Shown piece by piece: positions 26,167-35,414 of a stretch of DNA of 64,000 bases. The DNA comes from Candidatus Fermentibacterota bacterium (GTDB lineage: Bacteria > JAFGKV01). The stretch spans positions 62,001 through 126,000 of the forward strand of contig JAFGKV010000147.1 in NCBI GenBank assembly GCA_016928395.1. Reading direction: 5' to 3'. The notes below the pieces were generated by a model. It was not told where the DNA came from. It saw only the letters and a program-made list of their open reading frames with translations, and made no database searches. The position numbers and the translations under genes are program-made. The number at the start of each line of letters is the position of its first letter. Within the stretch, counting starts at the first letter, position 1.

Positions 26167-27267
26167 CTACTCCAGCTCAGCCTTGAACCTTCTCAGGATC
26201 TCGAGGGCCTCGGATCCCGGCACATTGTCCATGACGCCGAACGCGCCATCCATCTTGCCCTTCATGATTCCCCGGGCCGTCATGAGCCGCACGGGGTTGT
26301 AGTAGGGGCTTTGGGGCGACAGATCCGAGAAGTCGGCCTTGGTCTCGCCGACGTACTTCGTCTCCAGGGAAGGATCCCGGAAGGCCTCCACGAGTATTCG
26401 CTGCATGACCATGGCCAGCTCTGCCCTCGGTAGCGTCTCGTCGGGAATGAATGAGCCATCCGGCGCCACATCAAGGATTCCGCAGGAGAGCACCTTCTCG
26501 GCGAACCCGCGGGCCCACGATCCCACCAGATCGGGAGGCGTTGCCACATCCGACATGCGATGGCGGTAGATGCGGTCTAGCGGAAGAAGCTCCACCAGCA
26601 CGCCGGAGAGCTCGGCCTTGGTGATCGCCGGGGATACCGCGACTTTACGCATGACCTCTGACTGGCCGGCGGTGGCCCTGCGAATCTCCTGAAGGCGTTC
26701 CCACGCTTCGGAGGCCTTGAGGAACTTGGGATCGATCTCCAGGGCCTTGGCATAGCTGGCTTCGGCGGCATCGGTCAGGTTCTGCTTCTCCTGCACGGCT
26801 GCCTTGTAGAACCACGCAAACTTGTACGCCTCGGGCTGGGGTTTGCCGTCTCTGCTTGTGGTGTCCAGAGCCTTGTCGAACTGCTTCACGGCATCATCGA
26901 GCTTGCCCTGGGCCGCCTTCACTCTGCCCAAGCCGACCCTGGCCATGGCGTAGCGGCCGTCCTGGTCGAGTGACTCGTCCATTTCCTTCTCGGCCTTCTC
27001 CAACTCGCCACGCTCAAGATGCACCAGGCCCAGGCCTTCGTGGGCAGGCGCGTAGGGCCGCTTGGCGGTCTTGGCCAGATCCCGCGAGCGGACAAACATG
27101 TCCCCCGCAAGGTCCGGCTTGCCGGTGTTCAGGTAGTCCATACCCTGGCGGTACGCGCCCTCGGGCGTATCCAAGACACTCACCGGTTTGAGCTGCTTGC
27201 CGCCGCCGCAGGCGACGAGCAGCGACGCTGCCAAGAGCATCACGACATACACGGGTCTCATTCGCAC
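26167..27267 (-). CDS. TPR lipoprotein with C-terminal SLH repeats
   Basis: A 366-residue lipoprotein: lipobox LVAC with Cys20 after a hydrophobic signal. TPR-like repeats fill about 38-200 (for example PAHEGLGLVHLERGELEKAE, ARVGLGRVKAAQGKLDDAV). The C-terminal 150 residues have three SLH-like units (ITKAELSGVLVELL; DGSFIPDETLPRAELAMVMQ; FSDLSPQSPYYNPVRLMTAR). SLH domains bind secondary cell-wall polymer or peptidoglycan, so the protein should bridge a membrane and the wall. It is the seventh gene of the envelope cluster, 5 bases after the FlgT-N-like gene. Confidence 0.85.
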   Translation of the reverse strand: MRMRPVYVVMLLAASLLVACGGGKQLKPVSVLDTPEGAYRQGMDYLNTGKPDLAGDMFVRSRDLAKTAKRPYAPAHEGLGLVHLERGELEKAEKEMDESLDQDGRYAMARVGLGRVKAAQGKLDDAVKQFDKALDTTSRDGKPQPEAYKFAWFYKAAVQEKQNLTDAAEASYAKALEIDPKFLKASEAWERLQEIRRATAGQSEVMRKVAVSPAITKAELSGVLVELLPLDRIYRHRMSDVATPPDLVGSWARGFAEKVLSCGILDVAPDGSFIPDETLPRAELAMVMQRILVEAFRDPSLETKYVGETKADFSDLSPQSPYYNPVRLMTARGIMKGKMDGAFGVMDNVPGSEALEILRRFKAELE

Positions 27268-27272
27268 CTCCT

Positions 27273-28403
27273 CTATCGCCTCTCGGCTGCGACGACGATC
27301 TTCCTGTCATCCATGGTCGTCAGCCGGAACTCGGAATGCCGATCGATCCCAGTTGCCAGATACACGAGCTTCTCGGGGTAGTGGAGCGTAACAGTGCCTC
27401 CCCCATTCTTAAACACGCCGGGTTCCACGCCTTCCACCCACCGCTGCTTCTCCACCAGGTTCACCAGCTTGCGGAACGATGCCATGTCGGGCAGGTCGGC
27501 CGCTTCGACGGTCACGGTCTGCATCTTCTGAACCAGGTACTCGGAGTTCATCCACGCCATGACTTTGGCCACCATCTGAGGGGCAGCCCTGATGAGGGCC
27601 TTTTCGCTGGCATCAATGGGGTCTTGACCGAAGTCTTTGACGCGCTGGAGCTGTTCCTGGCCGATGATGCGGCCGGTTTCCACTTCGACCATGCGGCAGG
27701 TAACCCTGGCATGGGCCGACGGCAATGAGATGTCAGACGCATACTCTGTCGTGTTCTCGTGAACCGTGGTGCGGGACGTGCCTTTGATGACCAGATTCGA
27801 CAGGAAGCGCAAGCCGATCACCTGGGCTTCTTCCACGTCACCCTTGATGCGGGACAGCTCCGAGTCACGGCGTCTCAGCTCAGTGATCTGTTCGCGATCC
27901 CGCACGTCGTAGCCGGCATTCACCAGCGCCTCGACTACTTCGCTTTCCACCAGTGGGTCGGGCACCGTCTCGCCGGCCATATCCTCGTCGATCTGGACGA
28001 CCACGGTCATGTTGGCGGTCAGATTGCTCTTGATCCCCGTCTCCAGGGAGGCCTTGTCCACTGTTGCCGAGATCTTGACCTTGTAAAGCCCTGCGGCTGC
28101 GTCGGGACCCTCCTCGAGGATCTTGTAGGCGGTGATCAGACCGGAGGATGTATTGCGCACCGTGGCTGCCAGGAGCAACTCGTTCTGCACCAAAGTTTCG
28201 GCATCCACCAGAACGCCGACTGCCTGCTCCAGGGCACGGACCCTGGCATCGATGATAGCCTCGTCCCGCGCCTGGGCGATGTCGCCCGAGAGGATGGTGC
28301 CAACTCCCTCGGCCTCGACGATCTCCGCTCGAGAGATAGAGGCCGTCGTGAGCACCAGCAGCGCCAGAACGGAACGCGAAGCCCTATCCCACCACGAAGA
28401 CAA
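27273..28403 (-). CDS. Exported protein with FlgT N-terminal-like domain
   Basis: A 376-residue protein with a signal peptide (about 1-26, ending ISRA). Residues about 27-130 resemble the N-terminal domain of Vibrio FlgT: VEAEGVGTILSGDIAQARDE, then AIIDARVRALEQAVGVLVDA and YKVKISATVDKASLE. The middle (about 130-300) resembles the TolB-N/FlgT-M or CsgG-like fold, with a nucleating pattern PDPLVESEVVEALVNAGYDV. The last 70 residues are unassigned. In Vibrio, FlgT forms the H ring around the flagellar basal body; there are no flagellar genes here. The gene overlaps the upstream LPP20-like gene by 20 bases. Homology is judged by eye and is moderate. Confidence 0.7.
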   Translation of the reverse strand: MSSWWDRASRSVLALLVLTTASISRAEIVEAEGVGTILSGDIAQARDEAIIDARVRALEQAVGVLVDAETLVQNELLLAATVRNTSSGLITAYKILEEGPDAAAGLYKVKISATVDKASLETGIKSNLTANMTVVVQIDEDMAGETVPDPLVESEVVEALVNAGYDVRDREQITELRRRDSELSRIKGDVEEAQVIGLRFLSNLVIKGTSRTTVHENTTEYASDISLPSAHARVTCRMVEVETGRIIGQEQLQRVKDFGQDPIDASEKALIRAAPQMVAKVMAWMNSEYLVQKMQTVTVEAADLPDMASFRKLVNLVEKQRWVEGVEPGVFKNGGGTVTLHYPEKLVYLATGIDRHSEFRLTTMDDRKIVVAAERR

Positions 28404-29286
28404 CTCGGCACTCCTTGAGGAAGTCGCTCTTCATGTTGGCAGCCACCACGCGTGCGGCATCATCCGTGGAGAGCAGCACATCGGCGGAATAGGCGCCACC
28501 GGTGGCAACGGCCCGAACCACAAGCGGGCTCTCGCCCACGCGCTCTTTGAGCGCCGTCGCCTTGGCGACGGTGTCGGTGTAGCCTACAACGCCGAAGCGA
28601 ACGGCTGCGGCCCGGTCCATGTTGACGCGGCCATACAACTCTTCGTCACGGCCTTGCACCAGCACGCGCGGCGCCATCGTCGGCTTCACGCCCAAACCTG
28701 AGGCGTCTACAATGAGGCCGGAAGCGGGTGGAACGTCGGAGGGTGCAGAGTCGCCCACGGTGAATAGCTTTGGCGCCGCCGCCTGAGTTCGTCGCTGCAG
28801 CCAGGGCACCACCGCCGATGAGAGGCCCTTTTCACCCGTGAGTACGATACCGACGGTCATCTCAACCCACACGGATCCATCCTCGAACTCGGTTCGCTCC
28901 ATGGCGACTTCCCGGGCGCCTTTGATGAGGCCCTCGGTGGAAGATTTCAACTGCACGTCCTGGTGAACCTCATTGGCGAACAGATTGTCGGCGTCGATGC
29001 GCACACCGTAGATGATCTCTGCCAGTTTCTCAAAGGCCAGATGCCGGGCGGTCTTCAGGGCCATGGCATAGCATTGTGCCTTAGACTTTGCCCTCTCGAC
29101 ATTGCAGGTGCCACCGGCGGTGACTTCAAGGTACCCGTTCTCCCAGTTGACGCGGCTCTTGTAGTCTTCGGCGATGGTCCGCTCCTCCAACGCGGCCTTG
29201 GCACTCTGCTCGTCTTCCCACCAACGGGTCTGGGCAGAGACCACAGCAGCACTCGCCAACATGAGCGCGATGATCGATTTCACCAT
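28384..29286 (-). CDS. LPP20/FlgP-like exported protein
   Basis: A 300-residue exported protein. ATG 29286 has AAGGAAGG upstream and starts a signal peptide (MVKSIIALMLASAAVVSAQ). The N-terminal domain (about 46-165) has the LPP20/FlgP look: WENGYLEVTAGGTC, then CYAMALKTARHLAFEKLAEI and STEGLIKGAREVAMERTEFE with a final VEMTVGIVL strand. Cys61 and Cys72 are spaced exactly as in the longer paralogue upstream. A second conserved domain follows (about 205-300, GLIVDASGLGVKPTMAPRVL). FlgP-type proteins form outer-membrane or periplasmic rings. There is no lipobox. It overlaps the FlgT-N-like gene by 20 bases. Confidence 0.75.
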   Translation of the reverse strand: MVKSIIALMLASAAVVSAQTRWWEDEQSAKAALEERTIAEDYKSRVNWENGYLEVTAGGTCNVERAKSKAQCYAMALKTARHLAFEKLAEIIYGVRIDADNLFANEVHQDVQLKSSTEGLIKGAREVAMERTEFEDGSVWVEMTVGIVLTGEKGLSSAVVPWLQRRTQAAAPKLFTVGDSAPSDVPPASGLIVDASGLGVKPTMAPRVLVQGRDEELYGRVNMDRAAAVRFGVVGYTDTVAKATALKERVGESPLVVRAVATGGAYSADVLLSTDDAARVVAANMKSDFLKECRVVFVVG

Positions 29287-29387
29287 ACCACCTTCCTTTC
29301 GATAGGGCGATCCAGACACAGCGCCAGAACCCTGGCACTCGCCGGGCTCGCATACCATTCGATTCCCACGGCGACGCGCCTATGGAT

Positions 29388-31958
29388 TCATGCCGTGGGT
29401 TCCACCGTGATGGCAACCCTGCAGTTCTTGAGAAATCCTCCCGCCCTATCGGCACGGTCAATGAGCAGTGCGTCCTCCCGGGAGACTACCACATCGGATC
29501 TGTTCTTACCCGTTGCCTCGATAGCCTTGACCACCAGAGGATTCGAACCGATGACACTCACGTGTTTTGTTCGGGCGGCCTCGGGAGTGGCAGCAAACCG
29601 GGTCAGCCCGCCCAGATTCAACTGCACGCTCCGAGAGGCCTTGGAATCGCCGTAGACCTCTTCGCCATCAGTCGAGAAAACCCGGGACTTAGTGGCCGGC
29701 CGAACGCCAAGGTACGCAGCATCCACGATGAGGCCGGTATAGGGTTCCTTACCCAGTTCGACGACCCGCGTCACACTGGCTGCCGGCACCGGCATCGCCG
29801 AGCCGGGAGCGGACCTCAGCGAGTCCCGGAGTGTCTGTACCGCGCGGGCGGCGGCGGCCGCCTGCTCCATGGCTCGGGCCACATCGTCGCGGGATGCCCC
29901 ATCGGTCCTGACGAGCTTTCGCATGGCCGCGGCTTCGGTCTCCGCAGTCGCGGCTCGTCCCTCCAGGGCAGCCACAGCAGCCTGGAGTGTCTGGGTCTGC
30001 GCCAGGCTCCTTTTCAAATCCGCGACCAAGGCGGTCACTTCCGGGGAGGGGGCACGGCTTCCCGTCTCCACGGCCTTTGTGGCCAGGGACATGGCGGCCA
30101 TGGTCTCCCGCTCCAGCTCGGTCTGCCGGGCCCTGCTGGAAGCCAACTCCTCGGCCAACCGCTGGGTCTGGGCAGCCAAGGCCTGAATCTGGGCATCGCG
30201 CTGGGCTGCCGATGTCGTGGCGGCACTCTCGGTTGCCAATCGCGCCTGGGAGAGCTGCCGTTCCAACGCCACGGCCTTTTCCCGCGCAGCCTTGGCCTCG
30301 TGCGACGCCTGGCGGGCTTCGGCTACGGCCTGGGCTAGCGCCGCATTGTCTTCCTCTTTCAGACGGGACATGGCCGACGTCGTCTGCGCTTCGAAGGCGC
30401 TCTGCTTCTGCCGGGCCGACGCCAACTCATCAGCGAGCCGCTTCGTCTCAGCCGATAGACGGGCCATCTCAATTTCTCGTTCTTGAGCAGGTTTCGAGGA
30501 GAGCGTGTCCACGGCGTTTCGGGTGTCCTGCAGTTGTCGTTCTAGCCCATCGGCCCGTTCCCTGGCCCGAAGCGCATCATCCGCGGCCTGGCGGGCTTCC
30601 GCCAGGGCCTCGGCTGCTTTGTCTCCGGAGCCCGCCGCGGCCATGGCGGTCGTGGTACCCTTTTCGAATTGGGTCTCCAATTGTACCTGCCTCTGGCGCG
30701 TGGCTCCCAATTCCTGGGCAAGGCGCTGGGTTTCCGCGGCCAGCCTCACCATCTCAACGTCTCTCCCGGCGGCTGATCGGGCCGTCAGGCTGTCGATAGC
30801 CAAGCGTGCCTCGCGAAGCTGCCGTTCCAGGGCCACTGCCTGCTCCCTGGCGTGGCGCGCCTCCTGGGCGGCCTGATGGGCTTCGGTGAGAGCTGCGGAG
30901 GCCGCCGAATTGTCTGTGGCCAGGGCCGACTGGGCCTGGGTCAAACGTGTGAGCGCCAGCTCATTGTCCCGCCGCAATCGGTCCGCTTCAGACCGGGCTG
31001 CCTCCACCTGCAGCGCCGCATCCTGGGACTTCTGTAGCATGTCGGCTACCTGGCGAGCCTGTTCTGTGGCCGAGGCGCTGGCTGCGCGGGCCTCATCCGC
31101 CGCGGTCTGGGCTTCGGCTGCGGCGTTGGCCAAACGGCCGGCGATCTCCCGGGCCTCCTGGGCCGCAGCCTGGGCCTGGCGCGTCTCATCGGATGAGGCC
31201 GCCTGAACCTGGCGGGCCTGGGCCTCGGCCGCGGAGCGGGCTACCTCGTCCGCAGCCTTGCGGGCCTCTTCGGCGATGCGAAGGGCCGCGGCGGCTTGCT
31301 CCAGTGCCCGCGTGGCGGTCTCTCCGTCGCGCGAAGCGGTGATGGCGGCACGGGAGTCCTGGGCGGCCTGGGTTGCCTGTTGCACCAACGTTTCCAAGCG
31401 TTCGGCGCGCTGTGTGGTCTGCGCCAGCTCCGCCTGGGCACGCTCAAAGTCGGCGCGAAGCTTGGCGATCTCCGGGGCCACGGACGGCGCGGACGCGTGC
31501 TGCACCGCGGCGGCGCCGAGGCCCCGGGGACCAAAGATCATGACACCCAACTTCACCCTGACCAGCGGCGACCCGTCGGGCATGGTGACAGTGTCCTCGC
31601 TGATGATCCGGGCGTTCTTGATGAGGCCGTTCACCGCGGTGCGCAGTGTCGTGTTGGCGATTACCTCATCCTGGAAGGTATTCGAGGAACTCACATGAAG
31701 GCCGTGCACCGTCTCCGCCAGCTTCTCATAGGCTAAGGCGCGGGCGGCCTTGATCGCCATGGTGTAGCAGTGGCCCTGGTTCACGGCGAGGGTGGGATCG
31801 CAGGTCGCTTCTCCGACGACCTCCACATACCCGTTCTCCCAGTCTACCGTGGCGGTGTAGTCGGCACCCTGGTCTATGTGCCTCAGGGCCGAAGCCTCCT
31901 GCGACGAGGCCGCAGTCGCAAGAAGGAGGATCAGACCGCTTACGATTTCATGCCGCAT
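29388..31958 (-). CDS. LPP20/FlgP-like protein with a 550-residue coiled-coil insertion
   Basis: An 856-residue exported protein (signal peptide about 1-19) built from the same two end domains as the 300-residue gene downstream: WENGYVEVVGEATC at about 40-53 and GLIVDAAYLGVRPATKSRVF at about 742-761. Between them, residues about 155-715 are an Ala/Gln/Glu/Arg-rich coiled coil that includes three tandem repeats of 93-95 residues beginning near 356, 451 and 544 (units start ALTEAHQAAQ, ALAEARQAAD, AVAEARQASH). Cys53 and Cys64 match the paralogue's pair. A coiled coil of this length could span about 80 nm, reaching across or along the periplasm. GAGGAG precedes the ATG. The role is unknown. Confidence 0.8.
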   Translation of the reverse strand: MRHEIVSGLILLLATAASSQEASALRHIDQGADYTATVDWENGYVEVVGEATCDPTLAVNQGHCYTMAIKAARALAYEKLAETVHGLHVSSSNTFQDEVIANTTLRTAVNGLIKNARIISEDTVTMPDGSPLVRVKLGVMIFGPRGLGAAAVQHASAPSVAPEIAKLRADFERAQAELAQTTQRAERLETLVQQATQAAQDSRAAITASRDGETATRALEQAAAALRIAEEARKAADEVARSAAEAQARQVQAASSDETRQAQAAAQEAREIAGRLANAAAEAQTAADEARAASASATEQARQVADMLQKSQDAALQVEAARSEADRLRRDNELALTRLTQAQSALATDNSAASAALTEAHQAAQEARHAREQAVALERQLREARLAIDSLTARSAAGRDVEMVRLAAETQRLAQELGATRQRQVQLETQFEKGTTTAMAAAGSGDKAAEALAEARQAADDALRARERADGLERQLQDTRNAVDTLSSKPAQEREIEMARLSAETKRLADELASARQKQSAFEAQTTSAMSRLKEEDNAALAQAVAEARQASHEAKAAREKAVALERQLSQARLATESAATTSAAQRDAQIQALAAQTQRLAEELASSRARQTELERETMAAMSLATKAVETGSRAPSPEVTALVADLKRSLAQTQTLQAAVAALEGRAATAETEAAAMRKLVRTDGASRDDVARAMEQAAAAARAVQTLRDSLRSAPGSAMPVPAASVTRVVELGKEPYTGLIVDAAYLGVRPATKSRVFSTDGEEVYGDSKASRSVQLNLGGLTRFAATPEAARTKHVSVIGSNPLVVKAIEATGKNRSDVVVSREDALLIDRADRAGGFLKNCRVAITVEPTA

Positions 31959-31968
31959 GGTGCGCTCC

Positions 31969-32805
31969 TCACGTGCAGTGGTTCTTGACGTAGTGGGTGG
32001 CTGCCTTGTTTGACGGGTCGATGGCGAGAATCCGTTTCCATAGAGCGCAGGCTTCCTTCAGGTCGCCGCGCTTCTGAGCTTCCAATGCCAGATCGCCATA
32101 CACCTTCGCCAGGTTGAACTTGGCATCCTGACTGTTCGGGTTCACCTGGAGAACCCTCCGCCACTGATCGATGGCCGCCTGGGATTCACCCTTGGCGTAG
32201 AGTACCCAGCCCAGGCTGTTGCGGGCCTCCTGATGGCGCGAGTCAAGCTCGATGGCCCGGCGGAACGACAGCTCGGCATTGGCCTGCATGCCCAGCCGGA
32301 AGAACACCGCGCCCAGCTTCAGGTGGGTCTCTGGCTCCATGGCGTCGGCGTCTCGGGAGCGTCGCAGATGGTCCATCGCATCCTCGACGCGACCGCGAAG
32401 CAGATAGAGAGCCCCCAGGAAGTAGTGTGCGGTGGCATTGCCGGGATCTGCGCCAAGCATGGCCTGGAATTGACCCCTGGCCTGTTCGATCCGCTCGGCG
32501 TGGAGATCAATCACGCCCTGCCACATGCACGCGGTCTCATTGCCCGGATCCAAGGCCTGGACGTAGGCGAACTGAGCCGAAGCTCCTTTCGTATCGCCGA
32601 GCTTGAGGAGAACAAGCCCCAGCAGGTTTCTGGCATAGACGTTTCGTGGGTCCATTGTCACTGCCTGGTTCAGCTTGTCTCGGGCAGCAGGGAGCCGGCC
32701 CGCCACATGATCGAGGTCGGCATCCAGCGCCAGGCGCAGAGACTCTTCAGCCGGGCCTGCCGTGCAGACACCCACGATAATCGCGAGTAACGCCGCCACT
32801 CTCAT
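31969..32805 (-). CDS. Exported TPR protein
   Basis: A 278-residue protein with a signal peptide (MRVAALLAIIVGVCTAG) and six or so TPR repeats (for example NVYARNLLGLVLLKLGDTKG, TAHYFLGALYLLRGRVEDAM, EARNSLGWVLYAKGESQAAI, AKFNLAKVYGDLALEAQKRG). TPR proteins of this kind act as assembly platforms in the periplasm. Its start overlaps the amidase stop by 4 bases (ATGA), and it ends 10 bases before the coiled-coil gene, so it is well inside the envelope operon. Confidence 0.85.
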   Translation of the reverse strand: MRVAALLAIIVGVCTAGPAEESLRLALDADLDHVAGRLPAARDKLNQAVTMDPRNVYARNLLGLVLLKLGDTKGASAQFAYVQALDPGNETACMWQGVIDLHAERIEQARGQFQAMLGADPGNATAHYFLGALYLLRGRVEDAMDHLRRSRDADAMEPETHLKLGAVFFRLGMQANAELSFRRAIELDSRHQEARNSLGWVLYAKGESQAAIDQWRRVLQVNPNSQDAKFNLAKVYGDLALEAQKRGDLKEACALWKRILAIDPSNKAATHYVKNHCT

Positions 32806-33980
32806 GACGCGTAGGCCGCCAGCTTCGCCGCCAGGGTCTCGACCAGCCTCTCCTGAGCCTGTTCGCGGGCCAAGAGAAGCTCCTCGTCAGGATTGCTGAT
32901 GAAGGCAGTTTCGACGAGCACCGAGGGCATCCGTGCCTTCTTGAGTACGAAGAAACCCGCGCTACTAATGCCGCGGCTTCGCACCGGAAACCCGGTCTTG
33001 AGGGCCTCCTGCACGTCGGCCGCGATGCGGCCGGAATCTTTCCACAGGAGCTTGCGCTGCAGCCGGAACAAGACCCACTCGATATCGACGAGACTCTCCT
33101 GTCTGGCCAGTTCCTCGGGCTCGGCGAAGCTGTTCTCGAAGGTGGCGACTCGGGCCGCCTCCGCGCTGGAGGCCTGCTCGGAGCAGAAGAAGGTCTCGGA
33201 GCCGACGGCCTTGCGGTTCTCATTGGCGTTGCAGTGAATGGACACGAAGAGATCGGCGCCATACTGGTTGGCCACGGCGGTGCGGTCGCTTAGGTTCAGG
33301 TAGTAGTCATCGGTGCGTGTCAGGGCAATCCTGCCGAAGCCCGCCCGATCGAGGCGCGCGGCCAGGAGCCGGCTTAGTGCGAGAGTGATATCCTTCTCCT
33401 TGGTTCCCTTGAGACCTACGGCGCCGGGATCATGGCCGCCGTGGCCCGGATCGATGACGATGTTGCGGATACGCAACCCAAGCCTGCCATCGGAGCTTCT
33501 TTGTCTGAGGCGTTCCGCTTCCTCGCGCGCTTCGGCCTCCAGCCGGGCCATCTCGGGCGAGGTGGCCGCGATTCTTGGGGCCAAGGCGGGGCCAAGAACA
33601 TCCACGATGACCCGGGGGGGATCACCCACCATCCGGGCCGTGACATGGGATCCGGTGGATGCATCAAACTCCAGGATGGTTTTGTAGCCTTCGTCAGACG
33701 GCGTGAAGATCCGATAGCTCCGCACAGGTCCGGAGGAGAGCTGGCGGCTGTCCTCCACTGGCAGATACAGCGCATTCTTCAGAACCACTTGGGGGGGAGG
33801 CCCGGGGCGGACATCCAGAGGGCAGGCTCCATCTAACTCAAGGACGACCCGCGTCTGGTCTTCCAGTACGAAGGCGTCCACCCTGCCAATGAGGGGAAGA
33901 AGATCGTCGTCCGCAAAGGCTGTCCGGGAGAGCAGGATAGCAGACGCCGGAAGGGTTTTCAGGAAGATGCGCCGCCGCAT
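32802..33980 (-). CDS. N-acetylmuramoyl-L-alanine amidase with AMIN-like domain
   Basis: A 392-residue exported amidase. The N-terminus MRRRIFLKTLPASAILLSRT resembles a weak twin-arginine or Sec signal. A beta-rich AMIN-like domain (about 28-130) should localise it to peptidoglycan. A helix-rich linker leads to an Amidase_3 domain (about 170-390) with zinc ligands His180 (DPGHGG), Glu195 and His249 (SIHCNA) and catalytic Glu357 (VLVETAF). It cleaves the amide bond between MurNAc and the stem peptide in the periplasm. In E. coli AmiC-like enzymes split septal wall; here, between a peptidoglycan-binding protein (3 bases upstream) and a TPR protein (4-base overlap), it may open the wall for an envelope structure. 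Confidence 0.93.
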   Translation of the reverse strand: MRRRIFLKTLPASAILLSRTAFADDDLLPLIGRVDAFVLEDQTRVVLELDGACPLDVRPGPPPQVVLKNALYLPVEDSRQLSSGPVRSYRIFTPSDEGYKTILEFDASTGSHVTARMVGDPPRVIVDVLGPALAPRIAATSPEMARLEAEAREEAERLRQRSSDGRLGLRIRNIVIDPGHGGHDPGAVGLKGTKEKDITLALSRLLAARLDRAGFGRIALTRTDDYYLNLSDRTAVANQYGADLFVSIHCNANENRKAVGSETFFCSEQASSAEAARVATFENSFAEPEELARQESLVDIEWVLFRLQRKLLWKDSGRIAADVQEALKTGFPVRSRGISSAGFFVLKKARMPSVLVETAFISNPDEELLLAREQAQERLVETLAAKLAAYAS

Positions 33981-33983
33981 GGA

Positions 33984-35414
33984 CTACTTCGTGACTACCA
34001 GATCATTCACCGTGACCGCCCCGCCCGTGCCCTCAACGGGCTGGGCCACCGCCATCATCTCCATCACTTCGGTCAGGACGACTTCAGACTTGCTCTTGCG
34101 GGTTCTTCCAAGGGTCTTCCCGGTCGCAGGATGGGTGATCGGTTCGCCCTCGGTGAAGACGTGGAGCTTCATGCCTTTGCGCATGCCTTGGCGGGAACCC
34201 AACCCGACGTAGACTGATCCGTCAGGGTCGACCTTGACCACGGAGCCCTCCACGAGGGGGAGGACATTGGCGAAGTAGGCGGCGATATCCGCCACGGAGC
34301 GACGTAGCTGCGCAGGATCGGATTCCGGGGCTTGGGCCGATCGGGCGGCCAGCACTTCTCCCGTTTCCGTGTCAACCAGCCGCAGATCCATCTCCACTGT
34401 TGGACCCGAACGGTTCACGCTTCCCATCACCAGGCAGTCAACCCCCGCCTGCTTGCCAAGTCTTGCCGCGGTTGATTGATCGACGAGGTCGGTCAGCCCG
34501 AACTTGAGTTCCTTCAGCACCTTGTCCATCTGGATGCGTTCATTGACTTGAAACCGCTGATACTCCACCAACGATGTCACCATGCGCTCCGCAATGAGCC
34601 CGCCCAAGTCTTCCGTGCCCTTTGGGGCCGACATGGGGATGACTCCGACCGAGAGATAGGGAACAACGCGCTGCACCTTGCCGGATGGGTGCGCGGTCGC
34701 CGGCGCGGGCGGACGAGTCTGGGCCGGCGGCGTGACCTGCTGAAGTGGAGGAGTTGCAGCCGGCTCAGGGATGACGCCGAAATCCTTGGGCACTTTCACC
34801 TTCCTGATGGCGCCGAGGGTCTTCTTGTCCAGCGTTCCCGTAGCGGAGAGCCGGTTGTCCTGTTGGAAACTCTGTAGCGCCGCCTGGCTGCCTTTGCCGA
34901 AGATTCCGTCTACTGTGCCGGAGTAGTAGCCTTTGTACGACAAGACCCTTTGTACTTCCCGAAGCTCATCCTGCGACAGAGTGAGGGCGGGGGTTGCCTG
35001 TGGTTTCTCTGGTGTTGCAGGCGGGGTGGGTGTGACGCGGGCAGGAGGAGCAACTCCATTAGAAACCTTGGAAAGGAACTCGAGCGTCCGCGCATCGTTG
35101 GGAGTGTAGGCTGCTGCGAGATCGAGTTCTTCCCGTGCCCGGGTCAGGTCGCCAAGATGATAGGCGGCGATCCCGATCTCCCGGTGGGGATGGTAGTCGA
35201 CGAAATGCATGCCGTAGGTCTGAACCTTTTTCGACTGGTCTTGAAAGAGACCCTCCAACGCTTGTTCGAAGGCCACGATGGCCTGCGCGTACTTCGCCTC
35301 TTTCGTGAGACGGAGACCCTGGGCGTAGTAGTTGTACCATCGGTCGGCGGAATCGACGAGGCCCGGCCCTGCCGAAAGAAACCCCACCACGAGGAGAATC
35401 ACAGTCCGTCTCAT
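33984..35414 (-). CDS. TPR / peptidoglycan-binding / FlgO-CsgG-like / FlgT-C-like protein
   Basis: A 476-residue exported protein, first gene of the envelope cluster. Signal peptide about 1-23; TPR-like helices about 25-115; a proline-rich linker; PG_binding_1 about 147-202 (VQRVLSYKGYYSGTVDGIFG); a second Pro-rich linker; a CsgG/FlgO/TolB-N-like domain about 248-385 (LGGLIAERMVTSLVEYQRFQ, LGKQAGVDCLVMGSV); and about 390-476 a FlgT C-terminal-like domain (VVKVDPDGSVYVGLGSRQGM, HPATGKTLG). The ATG at 35414 has AGGGAAG upstream; an ATG at 35426 lacks a ribosome site. It probably anchors an outer-membrane ring to peptidoglycan. Domain homologies are by eye. Confidence 0.78.
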   Translation of the reverse strand: MRRTVILLVVGFLSAGPGLVDSADRWYNYYAQGLRLTKEAKYAQAIVAFEQALEGLFQDQSKKVQTYGMHFVDYHPHREIGIAAYHLGDLTRAREELDLAAAYTPNDARTLEFLSKVSNGVAPPARVTPTPPATPEKPQATPALTLSQDELREVQRVLSYKGYYSGTVDGIFGKGSQAALQSFQQDNRLSATGTLDKKTLGAIRKVKVPKDFGVIPEPAATPPLQQVTPPAQTRPPAPATAHPSGKVQRVVPYLSVGVIPMSAPKGTEDLGGLIAERMVTSLVEYQRFQVNERIQMDKVLKELKFGLTDLVDQSTAARLGKQAGVDCLVMGSVNRSGPTVEMDLRLVDTETGEVLAARSAQAPESDPAQLRRSVADIAAYFANVLPLVEGSVVKVDPDGSVYVGLGSRQGMRKGMKLHVFTEGEPITHPATGKTLGRTRKSKSEVVLTEVMEMMAVAQPVEGTGGAVTVNDLVVTK

